Below are positions 7,932-13,810 of a DNA stretch of 15,720 bases, one piece after another. The stretch is taken from contig JAKJAB010000043.1 in the NCBI GenBank assembly GCA_022707725.1, positions 1 to 15,720 of the forward strand, written 5' to 3'. Positions within the stretch are counted from its first letter, which is position 1, and each line of letters opens with the position of its first letter. The notes under the pieces were generated by a model that was given only the letters and a program-made list of their open reading frames with translations, made no database searches and was not told where the DNA came from. The position numbers and the translations under genes are program-made. The DNA is from Chloroflexota bacterium (GTDB lineage: Bacteria > Chloroflexota > Anaerolineae > B4-G1 > SLSP01).

Positions 7932-7954
7932 TTGTCATTCGAAACGAGTGCCAT

Positions 7955-7982
7955 TTGACATATTTCACATCTGATGTAAAAT
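7955..7982 (+). promoter_or_regulatory. Promoter of the ilv-leu operon
   Basis: A perfect -35 TTGACA (7955-7960), 16 bases and a -10 TAAAAT (7977-7982, five of six). The predicted transcript starts near 7989, just before the leader peptide, so a longer ORF reading from GTG 7925 cannot be the translated form. Confidence 0.75.
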
Positions 7983-8011
7983 TTAAATTAATTTACTTTG
8001 AACCGAAACTG

Positions 8012-8167
8012 ATGAAGATGGATACAGACCAACGCGCCCAAAATGCGATACGTGCCCTCATCGCCCCCAGCAACCCTTTGCTGGGGCTGTTGCTAGTTGT
8101 GTTGGTTATTATTGTGCTCCTTAGCGGGAGCACTTGGGCGGTTGCGTTGGCAAAGATAAGGCCATAG
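8012..8167 (+). CDS. Branched-chain amino acid leader peptide (attenuator)
   Basis: A 51-codon ORF lying between the ilv promoter and an intrinsic terminator. Codons 23-37 (8078-8122) read LLGLLLVVLVIIVLL: fourteen of fifteen are Leu, Val or Ile (8 Leu, 4 Val, 2 Ile), then SGSTWAVALAKIRP and TAG. Runs of the end-product amino acids mark classic leader peptides (compare ilvGMEDA and ilvBN of enterobacteria), where ribosome stalling on scarce charged tRNA prevents termination. The start ATG at 8012 (or 8018) has only a weak ribosome-binding site. A real small membrane protein is an alternative, since the run is hydrophobic. However, the position, the mix of all three amino acids and the downstream RNA switch favour a leader. 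Confidence 0.75.
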   Translation: MKMDTDQRAQNAIRALIAPSNPLLGLLLVVLVIIVLLSGSTWAVALAKIRP

Positions 8168-8221
8168 TAGGATAAAGTTATACCAAAAACCAGCAGAAGC
8201 CGCCCAAAAGGGCGGTTTTTT
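8114..8221 (+). terminator. Attenuator: terminator with competing antiterminator
   Basis: Terminator: AAGCCGCCC (8197-8205), loop AAAA, GGGCGGTTT (8210-8218), with the T tract at 8216-8221. A competing antiterminator is visible: TTGGGCGGTT (8134-8143) pairs over ten bases, including one G-U, with 8198-8207, and so captures the 5' arm of the terminator. A third hairpin, GTGCTCC/GGAGCAC (8114-8120 with 8127-8133), overlaps the end of the Leu/Val/Ile codon run and lies directly beside the antiterminator strand. An upstream element CGCCCAA (8035-8041) could also pair with 8134-8140. The terminator is certain as a structure; the switching order is inferred. Confidence 0.75.
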
Positions 8222-8229
8222 GTTGGAGT

Positions 8230-8317
8230 GTAGGGAGTAAGAAGTAGGGAGTAAGAAGTAGGGAGTAAGAAGTAAGGGGCTGGCTTTCATACTCCGTACT
8301 TCCTGCTCCATACTTCT
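8230..8317 (+). repeat. Heptad repeat spacer 1 (before ilvB)
   Basis: Seven direct heptads, (GTAGGGA GTAAGAA) three times then GTAAGGG (8230-8278). After a short loop come four inverted heptads, TACTCCG TACTTCC TGCTCCA TACTTCT (8290-8317). The arms are complementary at about 23 of 28 positions, so the transcript can fold into a long imperfect hairpin. It starts eight bases after the attenuator terminator and ends just before the AGGAGG of ilvB. Confidence 0.9.
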
Positions 8318-8338
8318 GAAAACAGGAGGAGAGTGGGA

Positions 8339-9928
8339 ATGAAGAAAACTGGCGCAGAAATTATGTGGGCGATGCTCGAACACGAGGGGGTCGAGGTCGC
8401 CTTTGGGATTCCCGGCGGCGCGATCATGCACGCATACCACCCGCGCCGGGAGTATAGCATCCACCACGTGTTGATGCGTCACGAGCAGTGCGCGGCGCAC
8501 GCAGCGGATGGCTATGCGCGGGCTTCCGGCAAGGTCGGTGTGGCGATTGCGACCTCCGGGCCAGGCGCGACGAACCTCGTCACCGGCATCGCCACCGCGA
8601 TGATGGATTCGTCCCCCATCGTCTGCATCACCGGGCAGGTCTCCACCCCCGTCATCGGCACGGACGCCTTCCAGGAAGTGGACATCACTGGCATCACCCT
8701 GCCGATCACCAAGCACAACTATCTCGTCTCGGACGTCGAGGAATTGGCCGAAGTCATCCACGAAGCGTTCTACATCGCGCGTAGCGGGCGCCCGGGACCG
8801 GTGCTCGTCGATATCCCCAAAGACGTACAGCAAAAATCCACCGAATTCGAATACCCTGCGGATGATATCAACCTGCCGGGCTACCACCCGGTAGGCAAAG
8901 GCAACGCCGATTTGGTGGCAAAGGCGGCTCAGCTCATCAACCAGGCCGATCGTCCGGTGATTTTGGCCGGGCAAGGCGTGCTGATGTCCGGCGCAATGGA
9001 CGCATTGCGAGCGTTCGCCGAGAAGACGAATACGCCAGTGGCGTTCACGTTGTTGGGGAAGGGCGGTTTCCCAGAGTCTCATCCCCTGGCGTTGTCCCTG
9101 ATGGGGATGCACGGTGAAGTCTTCGCCAACCGCGCCATTCAGCAGGCCGATCTGTTGTTGGCCTTTGGAATGCGCTTCGACGATCGTGTGACCGGCCGTC
9201 TGGATGCGTACGCGCCGTTCGCGAAAAAGGTCCACGTGGATATGGACGCGGCTGAACTCAACAAGGTGGTCAAAGTTGATGCGCCGATCCACGGCGACCT
9301 GCGCCAGGTGCTCGAACAATTGCTGCCGCTGGTGTCCTCCAACGATCATACAATGTGGCTGGAGCGCATTGGTGAATGGCGCGCTCAAAGCCTCAAACGT
9401 AACATTATCAACCGTCCCGAAAACGGCCACCTGGCTGCGCCGCACTTCATCAACGAAATCTGGGAAGCCACGGCGGGGCAGGCCATCGTTGTGACCGACG
9501 TAGGCCAGCACCAAATGTGGGTCGCGCAATATTACGCCACCGACTACCCGCGTTCGCTCATCACCTCTGGTGGACAGGGAACGATGGGCTTCGGTTTGCC
9601 GGCGGCCATCGGTGCGCAGATGGCGCGTCCCGACCGGGAAGTGTGGGTTATCGCCGGCGATGGCGGTTTCCAGATGACGATGCATGATCTGGCGACCGTC
9701 GTGCAGGAAAGATTGCCCCTTCGCATTGCGATTTCCAACAACCACTACCTGGGTATGGTCCGTCAATGGCAGGAGTTCTTCTATGATAAGCGTTACGAAT
9801 CCACGCCTTTGGTGGGGCCAGATTTTATGAAGGTGGCCGAAGCTTACGGCATCCCCGCGTGGCGCGCAAAGAACCGGCGGCAGGCGCGAGAGGCGATAAT
9901 GGCGGCGCCTGTGACGGCCCCGCCCTGA
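8339..9928 (+). CDS. ilvB: Acetolactate synthase large subunit, frameshifted near 3' end
   Basis: Catalytic subunit of acetohydroxyacid synthase (TPP, FAD and Mg2+ dependent), the first common step of Val, Leu and Ile synthesis. Seen: GIPGGAI (23-29), RHEQ with the TPP-activating Glu49, GYARASGKVGVAIATSGPGATN, the FAD-region LAFGMRFDDRVTGR, and the TPP motif from GDGG (440-443) to SNNHYLGMVRQW (466-477). ATG 8339 is chosen because AGGAGG (8324-8329) is nine bases away; GTG 8333 is too close to it. The reading frame runs into TGA at 9926-9928 after AIMAAPVTAPP, giving 529 residues. The expected last 50-odd residues continue in another frame (next entry). A loss of one base (or four) near 9902-9910 explains this. 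Sequencing error or a recent mutation are both possible. Confidence 0.93.
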   Translation: MKKTGAEIMWAMLEHEGVEVAFGIPGGAIMHAYHPRREYSIHHVLMRHEQCAAHAADGYARASGKVGVAIATSGPGATNLVTGIATAMMDSSPIVCITGQVSTPVIGTDAFQEVDITGITLPITKHNYLVSDVEELAEVIHEAFYIARSGRPGPVLVDIPKDVQQKSTEFEYPADDINLPGYHPVGKGNADLVAKAAQLINQADRPVILAGQGVLMSGAMDALRAFAEKTNTPVAFTLLGKGGFPESHPLALSLMGMHGEVFANRAIQQADLLLAFGMRFDDRVTGRLDAYAPFAKKVHVDMDAAELNKVVKVDAPIHGDLRQVLEQLLPLVSSNDHTMWLERIGEWRAQSLKRNIINRPENGHLAAPHFINEIWEATAGQAIVVTDVGQHQMWVAQYYATDYPRSLITSGGQGTMGFGLPAAIGAQMARPDREVWVIAGDGGFQMTMHDLATVVQERLPLRIAISNNHYLGMVRQWQEFFYDKRYESTPLVGPDFMKVAEAYGIPAWRAKNRRQAREAIMAAPVTAPP

Positions 9929-10083
9929 TCGATTTCGAAATCGTCCAAGAGGGCGACGAAGCCAACGTCTATCCGATGGTGCCTGCCGGCGCGGCGCTGC
10001 ATGAGATGATCGAGCGTCCAACTTACGTGATGTCGCCACAGGAAGCGCTGACGCCGCAGGAAGCAGTAATGCAGGAGGTGTGA
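9907..10083 (+). pseudogene. ilvB: Displaced C-terminal part of ilvB (out of frame)
   Basis: From about 9907, the frame one base back reads ACDGPALIDFEIVQ and on to NVYPMVPAGAALHEMIERP, the normal C-terminal end of acetolactate synthase large subunits, ending in TGA at 10081-10083. Joined to the main frame it would restore a protein of about 581 residues, a usual length for this family. The ilvN ribosome-binding site lies inside its last codons. A separate start at 9859 in this frame has no support. Confidence 0.88.
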
Positions 10084-10084
10084 A

Positions 10085-10582
10085 GTGCAAAGTACATTAG
10101 TCGCTCTGGTAGAAGATAAACCCGGCGTGCTGACGCGCGTCGCCAGCCTGTTCCGGCGCCGGAACTACAACATCGAAAGTTTGACCGTGGGCCACACTGA
10201 GAACCCCGGCGTCTCGCGGATGACGATTGTAGTGGACGACAGCCGCACCAATGTCGAGAAAGTAGCGCAGAACCTTTACAAGCTGGTCAACGTGATCCAT
10301 GTGGAAGACGTGACCGAACAGGCCACCGTGCTGCGTGACCTGGCGCTTATCAAAGTACAGGCCGATGGCGGCAGCCGGCGTTCGGAGATTATGCAGCTCG
10401 TGGACACCTTCCGCGCGCGCGTCGTCGATGTGGCGCTGGACTCTCTGATGATCGAGGCGACGGGTACGGAAGACAAGATCGATGGTCTGGTCGACGTTCT
10501 GCGCCCCTACGGCATCGTCGAGATGGTGCGCACCGGTCGCGTCGCCATGGCGCGCGGCAAGTCGGGGAATGGACATAAGTGA
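10085..10582 (+). CDS. ilvN: Acetolactate synthase small (regulatory) subunit
   Basis: A 165-residue regulatory subunit that activates IlvB and usually confers feedback inhibition by valine. Seen: an N-terminal ACT domain (about 1-76; LVALVEDKPGVLTRVASLF and RRRNYNIESLTVG), then the C-terminal small-subunit domain with LALIKV and VDVALDSLMIEATG. Gly14 and Asn29, valine-site positions known from E. coli IlvH, are kept, while Asn11 of that protein is Asp here. The start is GTG at 10085, with AGGAGG (10073-10078) six bases before it and one base between the ilvB frame's stop and this start, so translation is coupled to ilvB. The stop codon runs into the first unit of the next heptad array. Confidence 0.96.
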   Translation: MQSTLVALVEDKPGVLTRVASLFRRRNYNIESLTVGHTENPGVSRMTIVVDDSRTNVEKVAQNLYKLVNVIHVEDVTEQATVLRDLALIKVQADGGSRRSEIMQLVDTFRARVVDVALDSLMIEATGTEDKIDGLVDVLRPYGIVEMVRTGRVAMARGKSGNGHK

Positions 10583-10793
10583 AGAGTGAAGAGTGAAGAG
10601 TGAAGAGAAAAGAGTAAAGAGAAAAGAGTAAAGAGTGAAGAGAAAAGAGTAAAGAGTGAAGAGAAAAGAGTAAAGAGAAAAGAGTGAAGAGTGAAGAGAA
10701 AAGAGTGAAGAATGAAGAGTGAAGAAGTGAGCAGTCACTCCTCAATTACTCATTTCTCTTAACTCGCAACTCTTAACTCGCAACTCTTAACTA
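10581..10793 (+). repeat. Heptad repeat spacer 2 (ilvN-ilvC)
   Basis: Twenty-one uninterrupted heptads of the form RAAGARW (GAAGAGT, AAAGAGT, GAAGAGA, AAAGAGA and single variants) cover 10581-10727, beginning in the ilvN stop codon. After about 30 bases come five inverted heptads alternating TTAACTC and GCAACTC (10759-10793). The ilvC ribosome-binding site AGGAGG follows at 10799. Reverse-strand ORFs rich in Ser, Leu, Phe and Tyr here are only the repeat read in frame. Confidence 0.97.
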
Positions 10794-10813
10794 ACACGAG
10801 GAGGCAGAAAACA

Positions 10814-11869
10814 ATGACGAAGATTGATTTTGGCGGTGTGGTGGAAGATGTGGTGACGCGGGAGGAGTTCCCGCTGGAAAAGGCCCGCGAGGTGCTCAAG
10901 GATGAGGTCGTTGCGGTGCTCGGCTACGGCGTGCAGGGACCGGCGCAGTCGTTGAACATGCGCGACAACGGCATCAATGTCATCGTGGGGCAGCGGAAGA
11001 GCAGCCAAACGGCGTGGAACAAAGCTGTCGCCGACGGATGGACGCCCGGCGAGACGTTGTTCGAACTCGAAGAGGCAGCGGAGCGCGGGACGATCATCCA
11101 GTTCCTGGTCTCCGACGCGGCACAGATGATGACGTGGCCGCGCATCAAGCCGCACATCAAGCCCGGCGATGCGCTGTACTTCTCGCACGGGTTCGCGATC
11201 GTCTACAGCGACCAGACTGGCGTAGTTCCGCCTGACAATGTGGACGTGATCCTGGTCGCGCCGAAAGGTTCTGGGACGAGCGTGCGGGCCAACTTCCTCG
11301 CCGGAAGCGGCATCAATGCCAGCTACGCGGTGGAGCAGGATTACACGGGCCGCGCGGAAGAACGCACGATTGCGTTGGGCATCGCCATTGGCGCAGGGTA
11401 TTTGTTCCCTACCACCTTCCGCAATGAAGTGATCAGCGACCTCACCGGCGAACGCGGCGTGTTGATGGGCGCACTGGCAGGCATTATGGAAGCGCAGTAC
11501 AACCTGCTCCGCAAGCACGGCCACACCCCAAGCGAAGCCTTCAACGAAACTGTCGAGGAACTCACGCAGAGCCTCATCCGCCTGGTGGACAAAAATGGCA
11601 TGGATTGGATGTACGGCAACTGCTCCGTCACGGCGCAACGCGGCGCGCTCGATTGGCGTCATCAGTTCCGCAAAGCCGTGGAGCCGGTCTTCGATTGGCT
11701 GTACGAAAGTGTTGTTTCCGGCGAGCAAACGCGCATCGTCCTTGAGGCCAACAGCGCGCCCGACTACCGCGAGAAACTCGGTGAAGAACTGCGTGAGATG
11801 CGCGAATCGGAGATGTGGCGCGCCGGCGCAGCAGTGCGTTCGCTGCGCCCGGAGAATTGGGGAAAGTAG
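10814..11869 (+). CDS. ilvC: Ketol-acid reductoisomerase
   Basis: A 351-residue NAD(P)H- and Mg2+-dependent enzyme that isomerises and reduces acetolactate or acetohydroxybutyrate, the second step of Val/Leu/Ile synthesis. Seen: Rossmann motif GYGVQG (37-42), the cofactor-loop VGQRKSSQTAW whose Arg, Lys and Ser residues suggest NADPH, FSHGF, VAPKGSGTSVR, then the C-terminal knotted domain with SDLTGERGVLMGALAG and FNETVEELTQS. The N-terminal stretch FGGVVEDVVTREEFPLEKAREVL before the Rossmann fold, and the overall length, match from memory the Bacteroidetes-like form rather than the more common MAKIYYDKD-type enzymes. AGGAGG is nine bases before the ATG. The TAG stop lies inside the first heptad of the next spacer. 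Confidence 0.96.
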   Translation: MTKIDFGGVVEDVVTREEFPLEKAREVLKDEVVAVLGYGVQGPAQSLNMRDNGINVIVGQRKSSQTAWNKAVADGWTPGETLFELEEAAERGTIIQFLVSDAAQMMTWPRIKPHIKPGDALYFSHGFAIVYSDQTGVVPPDNVDVILVAPKGSGTSVRANFLAGSGINASYAVEQDYTGRAEERTIALGIAIGAGYLFPTTFRNEVISDLTGERGVLMGALAGIMEAQYNLLRKHGHTPSEAFNETVEELTQSLIRLVDKNGMDWMYGNCSVTAQRGALDWRHQFRKAVEPVFDWLYESVVSGEQTRIVLEANSAPDYREKLGEELREMRESEMWRAGAAVRSLRPENWGK

Positions 11870-11935
11870 ACCGTAAACAGTAGACAGGGAACTGACATCC
11901 CGTCTACCGTCTACCGGCTACCGTCTACCGTCTAC
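11866..11935 (+). repeat. Heptad repeat spacer 3 (ilvC-leuA)
   Basis: Three direct heptads GTAGACC GTAAACA GTAGACA (11866-11886) include the ilvC stop codon. After 14 bases come five inverted heptads CGTCTAC CGTCTAC CGGCTAC CGTCTAC CGTCTAC (11901-11935). The reverse complement of the latter is GTAGACG, the same heptad family. The leuA ribosome-binding site GGAGG begins four bases later. Confidence 0.93.
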
Positions 11936-11948
11936 CTTGGAGGAAAGC

Positions 11949-13520
11949 ATGTCTGATGATGGGGTTGGCATTAAGGATAAAGTCGCCATTTTCGACACGA
12001 CGTTGCGGGATGGCGAGCAATCGCCGGGCGCGGCGCTAAACATCGACGAAAAGATCGAGATCGCCCGCGTGTTACAGGCGATGGGCGTTGACGTGATCGA
12101 AGCGGGGTTTCCCATTTCGTCGCCGGGCGATTTCAGAGCTGTGCAGCGCATCTCGCAGGAGATCCGCGATTGTACAGTCTGCGGCCTGACGCGCGCGCGC
12201 CAGGCGGACATCGATGCGGCGGTCGAGGCGCTCAAGGACGCGGCGCATCCGCGCATCCACACCGGGCTGGGGGTTTCGGACGTCCACATCCAGCACAAGC
12301 TGCGCACCACCCGCGAGCGGGCGTTGGAGATGGGCGTCGAGGCGGTCAAGTACGCGCGCAAGTTTGTGGAGGATGTCGAATACTTCGCCGAGGATGCCGG
12401 GCGCGCCGATCCGCTGTATTTGTACCGCGTGTTAGAAGCCGTGATCGCAGCCGGGGCTACCGTCGTCAACATCCCCGACACGACCGGCTACACGACGCCT
12501 GTGGAGTTTGGCGCGCTCATCGCCGGGATCAAAAACAATGTCCCGAACATCGACAAGGCCGTGATTTCCGTCCATTGCCACAATGACCTGGGTATGGCGA
12601 CGGCGAACGCGCTGTCTGGCATCCTCAACGGCGCGCGGCAGGCGGAAGTGACCGTCAACGGCATCGGCGAGCGGGCGGGCAACACGTCGATGGAAGAGGT
12701 GGTAATGGCGCTGCGGACGCGCCGCGATGTGTTTGGGGTGGATACGAACATCCAGACGCAGCACTTTTACTCGATCAGCAAGTTGGTGAGCCAGTTGACG
12801 GGTATTCCCGTCCAGCCAAACAAGGCGATCGTGGGCGCCAACGCCTTCGCGCACTCCTCTGGCATCCACCAGGACGGCGTGCTCAAAGAGCGCACGACCT
12901 ATGAGATCATCGATCCGCGCGATGTGGGTGTGCCCGATTCGGCGATCATCCTCTCGGCGCGTTCTGGGCGGCACGGCCTGCGCCACCGGCTGGTGGAGCT
13001 GGGCTACATCCTCGATGAGAGCCAGTTCGAGAAGGTGTACGAGCGTTTTCTGAAAGTCGCCGATCAGAAGAAGACGGTGGATACCCGCGACCTGGAAGCC
13101 ATTGTCTCCGACGAAGCGCGCATGTTCTTCGAAGAGACCTACCATCTGGAACAGGTGCAGGTGAGCTGCGGTAGCCGGAGCATCCCCACAGCTACAGTGC
13201 GGATTAAGGGGCCGGATGGGACCGTGGTGTGCGACGCCGACCACGGCACCGGGCCGGTAGACGCTGTCTACCGCGCAATCAACCGTGTCATCGGCGAGCC
13301 AAACGAGCTGATCGAGTACTCTGTCCAGGCCGTCACCGAAGGCATCGACGCGGTGGGGCGGGTCACGATCCGCATCCAGGCCGAAAAGCCCGTCAATGGC
13401 GGCGCCCGGCGCACGTTTAGCGGTCACGGCGCAGATACCGACGTGATCACCGCCAGCGCCAAAGCCTATATGTTCGCGCTCAACCGTTTGATTGCGGCGC
13501 GGCGTGAGGCAGCGAAATAA
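11949..13520 (+). CDS. leuA: 2-isopropylmalate synthase
   Basis: A 523-residue enzyme that condenses acetyl-CoA with 2-ketoisovalerate, the first step committed to leucine. Seen: the TIM-barrel signature FDTTLRDGEQSPG (15-27, metal ligand Asp16), HCHNDLGMA (209-217, metal ligands His209 and His211), NGIGERAGN, SGIHQDG, and a C-terminal regulatory domain (about 390-515; VRIKGPDGTV, VDAVYRAIN) that binds leucine for feedback inhibition in this family. Length and order fit LeuA rather than homocitrate or citramalate synthase, and the leuC/leuD neighbours agree. The ATG at 11949 has GGAGG five bases before it; an upstream in-frame TTG at 11937 overlaps that site and is rejected. Confidence 0.96.
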   Translation: MSDDGVGIKDKVAIFDTTLRDGEQSPGAALNIDEKIEIARVLQAMGVDVIEAGFPISSPGDFRAVQRISQEIRDCTVCGLTRARQADIDAAVEALKDAAHPRIHTGLGVSDVHIQHKLRTTRERALEMGVEAVKYARKFVEDVEYFAEDAGRADPLYLYRVLEAVIAAGATVVNIPDTTGYTTPVEFGALIAGIKNNVPNIDKAVISVHCHNDLGMATANALSGILNGARQAEVTVNGIGERAGNTSMEEVVMALRTRRDVFGVDTNIQTQHFYSISKLVSQLTGIPVQPNKAIVGANAFAHSSGIHQDGVLKERTTYEIIDPRDVGVPDSAIILSARSGRHGLRHRLVELGYILDESQFEKVYERFLKVADQKKTVDTRDLEAIVSDEARMFFEETYHLEQVQVSCGSRSIPTATVRIKGPDGTVVCDADHGTGPVDAVYRAINRVIGEPNELIEYSVQAVTEGIDAVGRVTIRIQAEKPVNGGARRTFSGHGADTDVITASAKAYMFALNRLIAARREAAK

Positions 13521-13590
13521 TCAGTAACCGGTAATTGGTAATTGGGAGTCAGCGCCCCAGTTACTAATCCCTGATTACCAATTACCAATC
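13521..13590 (+). repeat. Heptad repeat spacer 4 (leuA-63-codon ORF)
   Basis: GGTAATT GGTAATT (13530-13543) and its inverted partner ATTACC AATTACC (13574-13586) form a perfect 13-bp stem around a loop of about 31 bases. Weaker heptad-like units (CAGTAAC, GGGAGTC, AGTTACT) lie on both sides. It starts at the leuA stop and ends before the GGAGGG that serves the small ORF. There is no T tract, so it is not an ordinary terminator. Confidence 0.85.
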
Positions 13591-13611
13591 ACTAACAACA
13601 GGAGGGATGTA

Positions 13612-13803
13612 ATGGATACGCAAACAGTCAAGCAGGAAGAGCAGGTTGTGGTGGTAGCGGAACCGCGTCACAATGGGCATCTGTGGGATCATTTCCCGGA
13701 GCCGCGTGGGTGGGCTGCGCGTTGGGACGGGTTCGAGCTGGCGCAGTCGGCGCAGCGCAACGGGCACAACACGCAGTATCCCATCGAACCAAAGGCCCGT
13801 TAG
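13612..13803 (+). CDS. Small unknown protein between leuA and leuC
   Basis: A 63-residue ORF I do not recognise. Support for it being real: GGAGGG (13601-13606) lies five bases before the ATG, it sits in line between leuA and leuC with only seven bases to the leuC start, and the upstream heptad spacer ends at its ribosome-binding site, as it does for the other genes here. Seen: an acidic, Gln/Val-rich N-terminal part (QEEQVVVVAEP), then a tryptophan-rich middle HLWDHFPEPRGWAARWDGFEL (about 23-43) and a polar tail with two NGH-type motifs. There is no membrane segment, signal peptide or cysteine. It could be a partner of the isopropylmalate isomerase, or a translated leader that feeds ribosomes to leuC. 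Function is unknown. Confidence 0.6.
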   Translation: MDTQTVKQEEQVVVVAEPRHNGHLWDHFPEPRGWAARWDGFELAQSAQRNGHNTQYPIEPKAR

Positions 13804-13810
13804 GGGGCGC

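Noticed and set aside
7925..8011. GTG start at 7925 for the leader ORF
   Set aside because: It lies upstream of the promoter -35 at 7955, so it would not be on the ilv transcript; ATG 8012 is used instead.
7990..8338. T-box riboswitch controlling ilv
   Set aside because: I found no T-box AGGGTGGNACCGCG-type sequence and no extended stem I; the Leu/Val/Ile-rich leader ORF explains the region better.
9896..9928. Programmed ribosomal frameshift in ilvB
   Set aside because: There is no slippery heptamer, no strong downstream pseudoknot that I can see, and no precedent in this family; a lost base is simpler.
8093..10090. 665-codon ORF on the - strand opposite ilvB
   Set aside because: Antisense shadow of ilvB; it also reads through the attenuator and spacer 1. 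It has no ribosome-binding site or recognisable domain.
10097..10745. Minus-strand ORFs with Ser/Leu/Phe/Tyr repeats (SLFTLHSSLF type)
   Set aside because: They are the spacer 2 heptads translated in frame (7-bp repeats give a 7-residue period) joined to antisense ilvN.
13606..13611. Start-stop ATGTAA just before the 63-codon ORF
   Set aside because: It overlaps the ribosome-binding site region and is likely chance; the ATG at 13612 has correct spacing to GGAGGG.
13673..13810. Upstream extension of leuC to ATG 13673
   Set aside because: The added residues are an out-of-frame reading of the 63-codon ORF and LeuC homology starts at 13811.
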